Positions 39,173 to 48,500 of a stretch of DNA of 64,000 nt are shown piece after piece. The translations under genes and the position numbers were made by a program. Source of the stretch: Acinetobacter calcoaceticus ANC 3811 (GTDB taxonomy: Bacteria > Pseudomonadota > Gammaproteobacteria > Pseudomonadales > Moraxellaceae); contig NZ_KB976986.1 of NCBI RefSeq assembly GCF_000399665.1, forward strand, positions 1,740,773-1,804,772, given 5' to 3'. Each line of letters starts with the position of its first letter. Within the stretch, counting starts at the first letter, position 1. The notes under the pieces are model-generated. The model was not told the origin of the DNA, did no database searches, and was given only the letters and a program-made list of their open reading frames with translations.

Positions 39173-42100
39173 TTAACTGATTCCCAAACGATCCCATAAC
39201 TTTTGCAGTCGAGTTGGCGAAATAGGCATCTTGGTTTTCATCGGTTGAGAAAATAAAGAAATGCGAAATTCTTCCAACATCAAATACAATTCTTTGATTT
39301 TTGGATCGTTTTTGAATTTAAATACCTTGTCCATCCATGGATCGACATCATCAATAGCGGCATGATCTCGCTGTAGATTATTTGGCAATCGGTCTAAACG
39401 CAATAGCAGCGCTTTTAAATATCGTGGATATTCCTGCCAAAGATCGACTGGTTGGCAATAAACAAAATTACCAAGTGACATTAAATCTAGTTGATCTTCA
39501 ATATCATCAACACTACGGCCAAATATGTCTCGGTCAAGCACTAAAAGCTGACGGCGAATTTGCTGCCATTGAATATAAATATCACTTAATTGCTCAAGTG
39601 CTTGCTGACCATGACTCAAAAATTGCTTTTTGACTTGCTCGAGCAGTTTGTTAAATTCATCGGCATTAATTGGCAAAGTTGTAATTGCCATTTGCAACGT
39701 TGCATAGACCAGCATCTGCTCAAGCTTAGCTTTATCACCCAAAGGTGAATATGCCAAAGCAAGCGGTTTTGAAATCTGCTTTTTCAACTGGCGAACTAAG
39801 TCACCAAGCTGCATGTGAACTAGACGGATAATCCCTTCACGATGCTGCTTAATGGCTTCGGCCTGATCATTAAAAGTCTGAATAACAACACCTGAGTCAT
39901 CTTTAGCTTCAATTTCAGCAAAAGCTTTTGTAGGGACCAAAGCCTGATATTGTTTTACAACAACACCCGTAACTTTATGTGAAGCCTCAAAAGTAAAATT
40001 CTCAGGGAAGTTTTTAAACTCACCTTTTTGCTGTTTCACTGGACGATGCGTTTCTACACGGCAACGCGCTTTTAATTCAGGTAAATCTCGGCCTTTTGCA
40101 ATCAACTTACCTTTTTCATCAATTACTTTAATGAAAGGTACCAAATATGGATCAATACGTTCAAACGAGAAATCTTTGTCAGTAATTTGCTCACCACGTA
40201 AGGCAAAAGCTAAATAACTAAAGATGTGTTCACGTAAATGTACTGCATCAATGCCTTGCATGAGCTTACGAGCAGTATCAGGAATAGGCACCACATTACG
40301 ACGCTTATCTTTAGGTAAAGCTTTGAGTAAGGCCTCAATTAAATCTTGGCGCCAACCCGGAATTCCCCATGACCAGATATTTTCATCGACCTGAGGCAAT
40401 GCCTGTACAGGAATCTGAACAGTCGCACCATCTTCGTCATGGCTTGGGTCAAAATGATATGTCGTTGCTAAACGTAGCTGACCATTATGTAGATGATCTG
40501 GGAATTGCTGCGTTGTTGGTCGGTCATTCAGCCAAAGTGCATCATCTTCAACAAACAAATAACGCGGATGATTTGCTTCTACCGTCGCGCGCCAATCTTC
40601 AAAGCTACGACGGCTTGCGATTTCTTCAGGAATTTTAGAGGCATAAAACTGATAAATCGTTTCTTCATCGACCACTAAATCACGGCGACGCAATTTATCT
40701 TCAACTCGCTCCACTTCTTCAAGTTTAAGCAAGTTGTGTTTTAAAAATGGTGGAATTGTGCCCAAGTTACCAGTAGTTAATGCATCACGTAAGAAAATCT
40801 CATGCGCAGCAGGCTGGTCAACTTTCTCAAAATTAATTAACCGCTTTGGTTCAATAATTAAACCAAACAGAGAAATTTGCGCATACGCATTTACGATCCC
40901 AGCTTTCTTAGACCAATGCGGCTCGAAATAGTGATATTTCAATAAATCACGTGCAGCAAGCAAAATCCATTCAGGGTCAATTTTGGCTAAAGTACGTAAG
41001 TACACTTGAGAGGTTTCGACCATCTCAAAAGCCATCACCCAAGAAGTATTGGTTTTGTGCAACGTACTTGCTGGAAAAACTTTAGCCTTTTGCTGACGCA
41101 CTGCCATAAAGGTGTTGCGTTCATCAGTTTTATTGGCAATAAAAGATAATAAACCTGTCAGCAATGCACGATGCAAGTTTTCATAGTTTGCATCTTTTTC
41201 ATTAAAGCTGAGTTTTAAACCTTCTGCTAATTCAACTAATTGATGATGCGTCTGTTTCCATTCACGTAAACGCAACCAACTTAAAAAATTCTGCTTAGCA
41301 AACTGACGTCGTTTATTTTCAGACATCCCTGCTTCACCTTTAGGATTTAAAGTATCCCAAAGTTTCAAATAAAACAGAAAATCTGAATCGGCTTCTTTGA
41401 ACAAAGCATGCTTTTGGTCAGCCTGCATTTGTTTGTCTGCCGGACGCTCACGCGGATCTTGAACTGCTAATGCACTCACCACAATCAAGATTTCTTTGAG
41501 CACGCCAAAATGAGCACCGCCAATGATCATACGAGCGAGTCGTGGGTCAATTGGCATACGTGCCATCATTTGCCCGACTTTAGTCAGCTCATTTTTCTTC
41601 TCGTTAAGTGCCCCTAACTCAATGAGTAACTTACGACCATCATTTACAAGACGGAAATCTGGTGGCTCAATAAAATCAAAGTTTTCTAGCTCACCCAAAC
41701 CTAAACTGTGCATTTGTAAAATAACAGACGCTAAGTTAGTCCGTTTAATTTCAGGTTCGGTAAATTCGGGACGGCTTACGAAATCTTCTTCGCTATATAA
41801 ACGAATACACACACCCGCAGCAATACGACCACAACGCCCTTTACGCTGGTTGGCAGCAGCCTGAGAAATTGCTTCAATCGGTAAACGCTGCACGCGTGAA
41901 CGGTAGTTATAGCGAGAAATACGAGCAAAACCACTATCAATTACATAACGAATATTTGGAACTGTAAGTGCGGTTTCGGCCACGTTGGTCGCAATAATAA
42001 TACGGCGACCCTTTCCACCTGGACTAAAAATCTTTTGTTGCTCAGAAACAGCTAAGCGCGCATACAAAGGTAAAATTTCGGTATGTCTTGGTCCGTACTT

Positions 42101-43057
42101 TTGCAAGGTTTCCTGCAACTCACGAATTTCTTGCTCGGTGCTTGAGAAAATTAAAATATCGGCATGTTCAGGATGACCTTTTGCTTCTGCATCAGCAAAG
42201 CATTCTTCAACTGCCTGTACAACTGCTCGAGGTAAGTTTTCTTCGAAATCATCAAACTCATCGTCATCACTTCCGCCAATATTCATCTCTGAAATTGGGC
42301 GATAAAGCACTTCGACCGGATAACTACGCCCTTCCACTTCAAAAATAGGCGCATCATTAAAGTAATTACTAAAACGATTTACATCTAAAGTTGCCGAAGT
42401 CACGATAACTTTTAGGTCTGGGCGTTTTGGCAGTAATTGCTTTAAATAACCCATAATAAAATCGATATTGAGTGAGCGTTCATGCGCTTCATCAATAATG
42501 ATCGTGTCATATTTAGACAAGAAACGGTCATTGCCTAACTCGGCAAGTAAAATACCATCCGTCATTAACCGTACAATTGAGTCTTGCGAACCTTGTTCAT
42601 TAAAACGGATTTTAAAACCAATCGATTCGCCAAGCTTTTCGCCGACTTCTTCGGCAATACGCTGAGAAACAGTACGTGCAGCTAAACGACGTGGCTGTGT
42701 ATGACCAATCATACCTGTTAAGCCACGACCTGCTAACATTGCAATTTGAGGAAGCTGAGTGGTTTTACCTGAGCCAGTTTCGCCTGCCACAATAATGACC
42801 TGATGCTTTTGAATCGCATCAATTAAACGGTCAGAATATTGCGAAACAGGTAGTTCCTGATTCAGTTTAATTTTAGGGAGACGTTCAAATCGCTGCCTTA
42901 CTTTGGCATTCGATTGTTCAAATAATTTTTCAATCTCTGCTGTATTGGCTTTTTTATCTTTACGCAAACGATTTAAACGGTAACGATCTCTTGCCATTAC
43001 CCACTGATCAATATTTAAATCATTCTGCACAGACAAATTTTCCTGAAAATACAACAA
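39173..43057 (-). CDS. hrpA: ATP-dependent RNA helicase HrpA
   Basis: A DEAH-box helicase of 1294 aa, the size of bacterial HrpA. The Walker A motif GETGSGKTTQ (about residue 92), DEAHERS (about 190) and motif VI region QRKGRCGR (about 407) are visible, followed by the long C-terminal DUF3418 region. HrpA is implicated in mRNA processing and rescue of stalled ribosomes. The ATG lies at the top of a 326-bp interval divergent from ahpC. Confidence 0.95.
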   Translation of the reverse strand: MLYFQENLSVQNDLNIDQWVMARDRYRLNRLRKDKKANTAEIEKLFEQSNAKVRQRFERLPKIKLNQELPVSQYSDRLIDAIQKHQVIIVAGETGSGKTTQLPQIAMLAGRGLTGMIGHTQPRRLAARTVSQRIAEEVGEKLGESIGFKIRFNEQGSQDSIVRLMTDGILLAELGNDRFLSKYDTIIIDEAHERSLNIDFIMGYLKQLLPKRPDLKVIVTSATLDVNRFSNYFNDAPIFEVEGRSYPVEVLYRPISEMNIGGSDDDEFDDFEENLPRAVVQAVEECFADAEAKGHPEHADILIFSSTEQEIRELQETLQKYGPRHTEILPLYARLAVSEQQKIFSPGGKGRRIIIATNVAETALTVPNIRYVIDSGFARISRYNYRSRVQRLPIEAISQAAANQRKGRCGRIAAGVCIRLYSEEDFVSRPEFTEPEIKRTNLASVILQMHSLGLGELENFDFIEPPDFRLVNDGRKLLIELGALNEKKNELTKVGQMMARMPIDPRLARMIIGGAHFGVLKEILIVVSALAVQDPRERPADKQMQADQKHALFKEADSDFLFYLKLWDTLNPKGEAGMSENKRRQFAKQNFLSWLRLREWKQTHHQLVELAEGLKLSFNEKDANYENLHRALLTGLLSFIANKTDERNTFMAVRQQKAKVFPASTLHKTNTSWVMAFEMVETSQVYLRTLAKIDPEWILLAARDLLKYHYFEPHWSKKAGIVNAYAQISLFGLIIEPKRLINFEKVDQPAAHEIFLRDALTTGNLGTIPPFLKHNLLKLEEVERVEDKLRRRDLVVDEETIYQFYASKIPEEIASRRSFEDWRATVEANHPRYLFVEDDALWLNDRPTTQQFPDHLHNGQLRLATTYHFDPSHDEDGATVQIPVQALPQVDENIWSWGIPGWRQDLIEALLKALPKDKRRNVVPIPDTARKLMQGIDAVHLREHIFSYLAFALRGEQITDKDFSFERIDPYLVPFIKVIDEKGKLIAKGRDLPELKARCRVETHRPVKQQKGEFKNFPENFTFEASHKVTGVVVKQYQALVPTKAFAEIEAKDDSGVVIQTFNDQAEAIKQHREGIIRLVHMQLGDLVRQLKKQISKPLALAYSPLGDKAKLEQMLVYATLQMAITTLPINADEFNKLLEQVKKQFLSHGQQALEQLSDIYIQWQQIRRQLLVLDRDIFGRSVDDIEDQLDLMSLGNFVYCQPVDLWQEYPRYLKALLLRLDRLPNNLQRDHAAIDDVDPWMDKVFKFKNDPKIKELYLMLEEFRISLFSQPMKTKMPISPTRLQKLWDRLGIS

Positions 43058-43383
43058 TCCTCTATTTTACGCTCTAATGCCCTTCAGGTAAAACACTTGG
43101 TTTTTTATATATTTTTAATTTTTTAAAATTTTACCCTTGAATTTTGACTAAGTAGACTTCATGTTGTTATGCAAGTTTCTTTTACTATAACTGTCATTTG
43201 ATTTACATGTTTTTGCATGTCAAATCGAATACAGTGTTTGGGGACTTAAAAATCGTAAATTTATCACTTATTCAATTTTCCGATTTTAGTCATGTAAAAA
43301 TACTATTTCCCCAATAAAGAATTTTTATTTATTCTACATCTCGTAAACAAGTTTAAATATAAACCTCAATCATGGAGACAATG
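43058..43383. other. Divergent hrpA-ahpC intergenic region
   Basis: About 325 AT-rich bases containing the promoters of hrpA and ahpC. No clear OxyR motif or other element was found by eye. Confidence 0.45.
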
Positions 43384-43947
43384 ATGAGCTTGATTAATAC
43401 TGAAGTTAAACCATTCCAAGCAACTGCTTACCACAACGGCCAATTTGTTGAAGTTAACGAAACTAACCTTAAAGGTAAGTGGTCTGTTGTATTCTTCTAT
43501 CCAGCTGACTTCACTTTTGTTTGCCCAACTGAACTTGGTGACTTAGCAGACAACTATGCTGAATTCCAAAAACTTGGTGTTGAAATTTATGCTGTATCTA
43601 CTGATACACACTTCACACACAAAGCTTGGCACGACACTTCTGAAGAAATCAAAAAAATCCAATATCCATTAGTTGGCGACCCAACTTGGACTCTTTCTAA
43701 AAACTTCGACGTTCTTATCGAATCTGAAGGTTTAGCTGACCGTGGTACTTTCGTTATTGATCCAGAAGGTAAAATCCAAATCGTTGAACTTAACGCTGGT
43801 GGTATCGGCCGTGACGCGTCTGAACTTCTTCGTAAAGTAAAAGCTGCTCAATATGTACACTCTCACCCAGGTGAAGTTTGCCCAGCTAAATGGAAAGAAG
43901 GCGAAGCCACTCTTGCTCCATCTATCGACCTAGTTGGTAAAATCTAA
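43384..43947 (+). CDS. ahpC: Alkyl hydroperoxide reductase subunit C (peroxiredoxin)
   Basis: A 187-aa 2-Cys peroxiredoxin that reduces organic peroxides and H2O2. It has peroxidatic Cys in FTFVCPTEL (about residue 47) and resolving Cys in EVCPAKW (about 166). The start at 43384 ([11 protein letters not shown]) matches the family and is six bases after ggagaca. Codon use is highly biased toward favoured codons, as expected for an abundant protein. Its partner ahpF is 1.6 kb away rather than adjacent. Confidence 0.96.
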   Translation: MSLINTEVKPFQATAYHNGQFVEVNETNLKGKWSVVFFYPADFTFVCPTELGDLADNYAEFQKLGVEIYAVSTDTHFTHKAWHDTSEEIKKIQYPLVGDPTWTLSKNFDVLIESEGLADRGTFVIDPEGKIQIVELNAGGIGRDASELLRKVKAAQYVHSHPGEVCPAKWKEGEATLAPSIDLVGKI

Positions 43948-43970
43948 TCTCTCTTAGATTTTAAAAACTT

Positions 43971-44000
43971 AAAGAACCATCCCTCATCGGATGGTTCTTT
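43971..44000 (+). terminator. Rho-independent terminator after ahpC
   Basis: Stem aaagaaccatcc/ggatggttcttt followed by a T-rich tail. Confidence 0.88.
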
Positions 44001-44140
44001 TATTTTGAATAAGCACATCACATTTTCTACTGATACTTTTACAATTATGCCCTTCCCCATTACATGAAGTTTGAGTAATGTCGAATATATACCTGATGTT
44101 TTTTTGAGCTTTAGTAATATGAAATAAAAGGGGAAAATTT

Positions 44141-44356
44141 ATGGCGAAAACACAGATTGTCACTTCATGGAAATACAGCGCGACTTCTCGTCATTTAAAA
44201 ATATTTTATAGCGACGGTTCAGGCGAACTTTATCATCCTGTACCAGAATTTATTTATAACAACTTATTACGCTCAACAGACAAAGCTGCTTTTGTACATA
44301 AATATTTAGAATTCGACTTACACTTTACGCGTTTATCTTTAGTGAATGCTTCATAA
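44141..44356 (+). CDS. KTSC domain-containing small protein
   Basis: A 71-aa protein with the KTSC pattern (VTSWKYSATSRHLKIFYSDGS ... YHPVPEFIYNNLL), a short domain found in lysyl-tRNA synthetases and stand-alone proteins. Function unknown. It has a gggga RBS and a terminator downstream. Confidence 0.7.
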   Translation: MAKTQIVTSWKYSATSRHLKIFYSDGSGELYHPVPEFIYNNLLRSTDKAAFVHKYLEFDLHFTRLSLVNAS

Positions 44357-44367
44357 CATATTAACTA

Positions 44368-44391
44368 AGGCCTGCTTTGAACAGGCCTTTA
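44368..44391 (+). terminator. Rho-independent terminator
   Basis: Stem aaggcctg/caggccttt between the KTSC gene and the convergent methyltransferase gene. Confidence 0.75.
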
Positions 44392-44420
44392 TCAACGTAT
44401 AACTTCTATTTTCAAATAGC

Positions 44421-45008
44421 TTATCTTGCTACGACAATACATAAACCAGCGCCTACCGGCAAAATACTGCTCATAAAATTTTCATCTTTTTTAATTAAAG
44501 CTAAGAATGAACTTACTTCAGCCGCATGTGAAATGACGTTATCAATAATGAGAACACCACCATTGGGCTTCATCAGACGCTTTAAATCGGGCCAATAATT
44601 TTCGTAAGCATTGCGCTCAGCATCTAGTAAAATAAAATCAAATGTTTCCTGAGCTTCTTTTAAATAATCGGCGGCGTCCCCGATCCAAAAATCAACGACT
44701 TCATCTAATGCCAGCTCAGTAACATGGCGCTTCGCCTCGGCACTACGATTGGCATCAATTTCAAGCGTCGTTACTTTTCCCTGAGTCACTTGTGCAGCTT
44801 CAGCAAGCCATAAAGTAGAATAACCTGTTGAAGTACCGATTTCTAAAATGGACTTGGCTTGCTGCATTCGAATAAATTGCGACAGAAGTTTTGCAGACTC
44901 AGCCTCAATATTTCGATAACGCAGCAAGCGATTTGACTGCTGGGCATCGTGCCGCTTAAAGGTGTCATATAAATCTTCAACTCTTTGTAAGAAAAAAGTA
45001 TTTGGCAT
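44421..45008 (-). CDS. SAM-dependent O-methyltransferase (class I, family 3)
   Basis: A 195-aa methyltransferase of the catechol O-methyltransferase-like group. The SAM-binding motif ILEIGTSTGYSTLWLAEA (about residue 58) and metal-linked DFILLDAERNAYENYW (about 125) are clear. The substrate is unknown. Confidence 0.88.
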   Translation of the reverse strand: MPNTFFLQRVEDLYDTFKRHDAQQSNRLLRYRNIEAESAKLLSQFIRMQQAKSILEIGTSTGYSTLWLAEAAQVTQGKVTTLEIDANRSAEAKRHVTELALDEVVDFWIGDAADYLKEAQETFDFILLDAERNAYENYWPDLKRLMKPNGGVLIIDNVISHAAEVSSFLALIKKDENFMSSILPVGAGLCIVVAR

Positions 45009-45053
45009 ATTCTCACCTTTTAAAATCGTTATTTTATATGACAGCCGTTTGAG

Positions 45054-45272
45054 TTAAGTGCTTTGAATTAACTTAAACCGCGGCACGATATTTCCATCAG
45101 CCATTTGAACTGTTTCAGTAAACATATCAAGCGGACGTACCCATGTTGAATAGTCACCATAAAGACACTGGTAAACGACTAGCTCCTCTTCGGTCTCACT
45201 GTGTTTTGCCACAGAAAAAACTTGATAGAGATTACCTTTATAATGCTGATAAATGCCGCGTTGCAATGACAT
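45054..45272 (-). CDS. DUF1653 domain-containing protein
   Basis: A 72-aa protein with the DUF1653 pattern ([34 protein letters not shown] ... [10 protein letters not shown], first and last parts shown separately). Function unknown; the gene is widespread in Gammaproteobacteria. It lies 45 bases upstream of the methyltransferase on the same strand, so the two may be co-transcribed. Confidence 0.82.
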   Translation of the reverse strand: MSLQRGIYQHYKGNLYQVFSVAKHSETEEELVVYQCLYGDYSTWVRPLDMFTETVQMADGNIVPRFKLIQST

Positions 45273-45539
45273 GAAAGTACCTTTTAATGTTATGACATAA
45301 AATCTTTACAGCCATATAACATATATAAATTTTTAAACACTTTCACTTTAAAAGATAAAAAAGAGTAATAAAGAGTGCTTAAAGACAAACTGCGCTTTAA
45401 ATTATTGATATTGTTTATAAGTGCCGAGTAATATTCAAAAAACCGATTAAATCTATAAAAACATACTGTTTCACCTATTTTGTGTTTTAACGTACTATGC
45501 ATCTATTGAAAGAATTTGGATGCATTGGAGTAAAAACAG

Positions 45540-47105
45540 ATGTTAGATCAAAACATTAAAACTCAATTAAAAGCTTACTTAGAACGTTTAGAAAGTCCAA
45601 TCGAATTAGTTGCTGCTTTAGATGAATCAGATAAAGCTGCTCAAATTAAAGAATTAGTGACAGAAATCGCTGAGCTTTCTGACAAAGTAACTGCCCGTTT
45701 TGACGGCAACAATACACGTCGTCCAAGCTTTGGTGTGGCTAAAGCAGGTGAACAACCTCGTGTGTTCTTTGCGGGCTTACCTATGGGCCATGAGTTTACA
45801 TCTTTGATCTTGGCACTGTTACAGGTGTCTGGCTATGCACCTAAAGTGTCAAATGAAGTGCTCAACCAGATTAAAGGCTTAAACCTCAAAGCCAACTTTG
45901 ATGTGTTTGTATCGTTAAGCTGTCATAACTGTCCGGATGTGGTACAGGCGCTTAACCTGATCGCGATTTATAATCCGAACACAACAGCAACCATGATTGA
46001 TGGTTCATTCTTCCAAGACGAAGTGGAACAACGCAAAATCATGGCTGTACCAATCGTGTTCCAAGACAATGAGCACATTGGCCAAGGTCGTATGACGCTT
46101 GAAGAGATTGTGGCGAAACTCGACACCAACTCAGCTGAAAAAGATGCAGCAGCACTCAATGCTAAAGATGCTTTTGATGTATTGGTGATTGGTGGTGGTC
46201 CTGCGGGTGCAACAGCAGCAATCTATGCTGCACGTAAAGGTATTAACACCGGTATCGTGGCTGAACGCTTCGGCGGTCAGGTGATGGATACCATGGACAT
46301 TGAAAACTTCACATCTGTACAAAAGACTCAAGGTCCTAAGTTTGCTGCCGAGATGGAAGCGCATGTTCGTGAATACGATGTCGATATTATGAACCTGCAA
46401 CGTGTCAGCAAAATCACAGGTGCAAACCAAACAATAAATGGTCTGGTTGAAGTTGAACTTGAAAACGGTGCGAAACTTGAATCGAAAACTGTGATCCTTT
46501 CAACAGGTGCACGTTGGAGAGAAATGAATGTACCGGGTGAGCAAGAATACCGTACCCGTGGTGTAGCATACTGCCCACACTGTGATGGTCCATTGTTCAA
46601 AGGCAAACGTGTTGCCGTGATTGGTGGTGGTAACTCAGGTGTTGAAGCTGCAATTGATCTTGCAGGAATTGTTGAGCATGTGACTCTGGTTGAGTTCGAT
46701 ACAAAACTTCGTGCTGACCAAGTTTTGCAAAACAAACTGCATAGCTTGCCAAATACAACTGTGATTATGAATGCCTTAAGTACAGAAGTGTTGGGTGACG
46801 GATCACAAGTGACTGGTCTTAAATATAAAGACCGGGCCACTGATGAAGAGCATGTAGTAGAGCTTGCAGGGATCTTTGTACAGATTGGTTTATTACCAAA
46901 CACTGACTTCTTAAAAGACAGTGAAGTTGAATTAACCAACCGTGGCGAAATCATTGTGAATGACCGCAACGAAACCAATGTGAAAGGTGTATTTGCTGCG
47001 GGTGACTGTACAACTGTGCCTTACAAGCAAATTATTATTGCCACAGGTGAAGGCGCTAAAGCATCACTCTCTGCGTTTGATTACATCATCCGTTCTGGGC
47101 AGTAA
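45540..47105 (+). CDS. ahpF: Alkyl hydroperoxide reductase subunit F
   Basis: A 521-aa flavoprotein that reduces AhpC using NADH. The N-terminal double-thioredoxin domain has CHNCP (about 128). The FAD motif [12 protein letters not shown] (about 215) and the redox-active CPHCDGP (about 345) follow. It ends with a [10 protein letters not shown] motif typical of thioredoxin-reductase relatives. Confidence 0.96.
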   Translation: MLDQNIKTQLKAYLERLESPIELVAALDESDKAAQIKELVTEIAELSDKVTARFDGNNTRRPSFGVAKAGEQPRVFFAGLPMGHEFTSLILALLQVSGYAPKVSNEVLNQIKGLNLKANFDVFVSLSCHNCPDVVQALNLIAIYNPNTTATMIDGSFFQDEVEQRKIMAVPIVFQDNEHIGQGRMTLEEIVAKLDTNSAEKDAAALNAKDAFDVLVIGGGPAGATAAIYAARKGINTGIVAERFGGQVMDTMDIENFTSVQKTQGPKFAAEMEAHVREYDVDIMNLQRVSKITGANQTINGLVEVELENGAKLESKTVILSTGARWREMNVPGEQEYRTRGVAYCPHCDGPLFKGKRVAVIGGGNSGVEAAIDLAGIVEHVTLVEFDTKLRADQVLQNKLHSLPNTTVIMNALSTEVLGDGSQVTGLKYKDRATDEEHVVELAGIFVQIGLLPNTDFLKDSEVELTNRGEIIVNDRNETNVKGVFAAGDCTTVPYKQIIIATGEGAKASLSAFDYIIRSGQ

Positions 47106-47134
47106 AATTTAGTCAAATCATGCTTATTTAATAC

Positions 47135-47166
47135 AAGCCTAGCATTACAAAATGCTAGGCTTTTTT
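47135..47166 (+). terminator. Rho-independent terminator after ahpF
   Basis: Stem aagcctagcatt/aatgctaggctt with a run of T. Confidence 0.9.
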
Positions 47167-47279
47167 AATATTGGAGTTACAACTCTTTAACAATTTTCGA
47201 TCTTTATTAATCAGTTAGTTTATGTTTATATTTTAGACATCCATAATTTTGGATGCCATGAATTAGAAGGAAAAACACA

Positions 47280-47624
47280 ATGAATAAATTACTTGTTGCT
47301 TTAGGTCTTGCTGCGACCGTTGCTCTTGTTGGATGTAATAAAGATAAAGCTCCAGAAACAGGTGCGACAACGGGTGAACACTTAGAAAATGCTGCTCAAC
47401 AAGCAACTGCTGATATCAAATCTGCTGGTGACAAAGCTGCAAGCGATATTGCCACTGCAACTGATAATGCTACTGCAAAAATCGATGCTGCAACTGATCA
47501 TGCTGCTGATGCTACCGCTGAAGCTGCTGCAAAAACTGAAGCAACTGCTCGTAAGGCAACTGCCGATACAGCTCAAGCTGTTGAAAAGACCGCTGCTGAA
47601 GTTAAAAAAGATGCTCAACACTAA
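47280..47624 (+). CDS. Alanine-rich lipoprotein
   Basis: A 114-aa predicted lipoprotein. It has a signal peptide with lipobox VALVGC (Cys at residue 19), then a low-complexity Ala/Thr/Asp/Lys helix with 11-residue-like periodicity (repeats of AT-D-A-A). This looks like an extended amphipathic or coiled-coil stalk between membrane and periplasm. An agaagga RBS precedes it and a strong terminator follows, so it may be monocistronic and well expressed. No specific function known. Confidence 0.82.
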   Translation: MNKLLVALGLAATVALVGCNKDKAPETGATTGEHLENAAQQATADIKSAGDKAASDIATATDNATAKIDAATDHAADATAEAAAKTEATARKATADTAQAVEKTAAEVKKDAQH

Positions 47625-47635
47625 TCTCTAGAAAT

Positions 47636-47668
47636 AAAAAAGCCCCTGTCCATACAGGGGCTTTTTTT
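47636..47668. terminator. Bidirectional terminator between lipoprotein and GST genes
   Basis: Hairpin agcccctgt/acaggggct with A-run before and T-run after; ends both convergent transcripts. Confidence 0.92.
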
Positions 47669-47681
47669 AAGTCTAAACCGA

Positions 47682-48293
47682 TTAAGAAATTAGACCTTCA
47701 TCACGCATCGCAATTTGTACAGATTGACGTTCTGCTACTTTATTACGCAGTGCAATAATGTGCTTGTATGGTGTTAGATCATGTTCAATTGAGTTTGACC
47801 AGTTTGTTAAAACAAATAGATAAGCATCTGCTGGGCCAAAATTATCATTTACTAAATAATCATAATCAGATTCAGACAAATAGTTATCGATATATTTTAA
47901 AAGGCGATCAATTTCTGCATAAGCTTTAGTTTTTTCATCAGTTGTTAATGACGCCCCAAAGAAGACTGCATATGCATCATGTAATTCAGAGTTCAAATAT
48001 CCCAACCATTCCAATACTTTCGCACGGCCCATCCCTGATGGAGGAATTAAATCCTGCTTAGGATCATGCTGAGCAAGAAACGGTAAAATCGCAACGTTTT
48101 CAGTTAACATTAAACCCGGATTAATTTCTAAAGCTGGTACATATCCTTTTGGATTAATCTCGTAATAATCTGCGCCTTTTTCTGTTTTATGAGTTTTTAA
48201 ATTTACCCGTTCTAAGTCAAAATCAACATTAATTTCATTTAAAATAATATGTGCAGCTAAAGAACATGCGCCTGGCGAATAATATAATTTCAT
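47682..48293 (-). CDS. Glutathione S-transferase (GstA-like)
   Basis: A 203-aa cytosolic GST. The N-terminal thioredoxin fold begins MKLYYSPGACSLAAHI, as in E. coli GstA, with PKGYVPAL as the glutathione-binding loop (about 50). The C-terminal helical domain has FGPADAYLFVLTNW. Substrates unknown; detoxification by glutathione conjugation is the family role. Confidence 0.9.
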   Translation of the reverse strand: MKLYYSPGACSLAAHIILNEINVDFDLERVNLKTHKTEKGADYYEINPKGYVPALEINPGLMLTENVAILPFLAQHDPKQDLIPPSGMGRAKVLEWLGYLNSELHDAYAVFFGASLTTDEKTKAYAEIDRLLKYIDNYLSESDYDYLVNDNFGPADAYLFVLTNWSNSIEHDLTPYKHIIALRNKVAERQSVQIAMRDEGLIS

Positions 48294-48500
48294 ATCTGAT
48301 CCTTGTTATCTCATATTAACGTTTTAAATTGCTTCTAGAAAACCTGCAAGGTTTGCCCAATTCTTTAATTGTAAAAAAGCGTAAACTTATAAAATACTTA
48401 CACCATCTAATATTCTTCAAAAAGTCATTCCTTGCAAGTTGTCTTGCGTGACGATTGTTTAAAATATGATAAAACACATTTGCGTCACGCAATTTTTCCG

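Noticed and set aside
45290..45502. Minus-strand 70-codon frame upstream of ahpF
   Set aside because: AT-rich, no RBS or family features, overlaps the ahpF promoter region.
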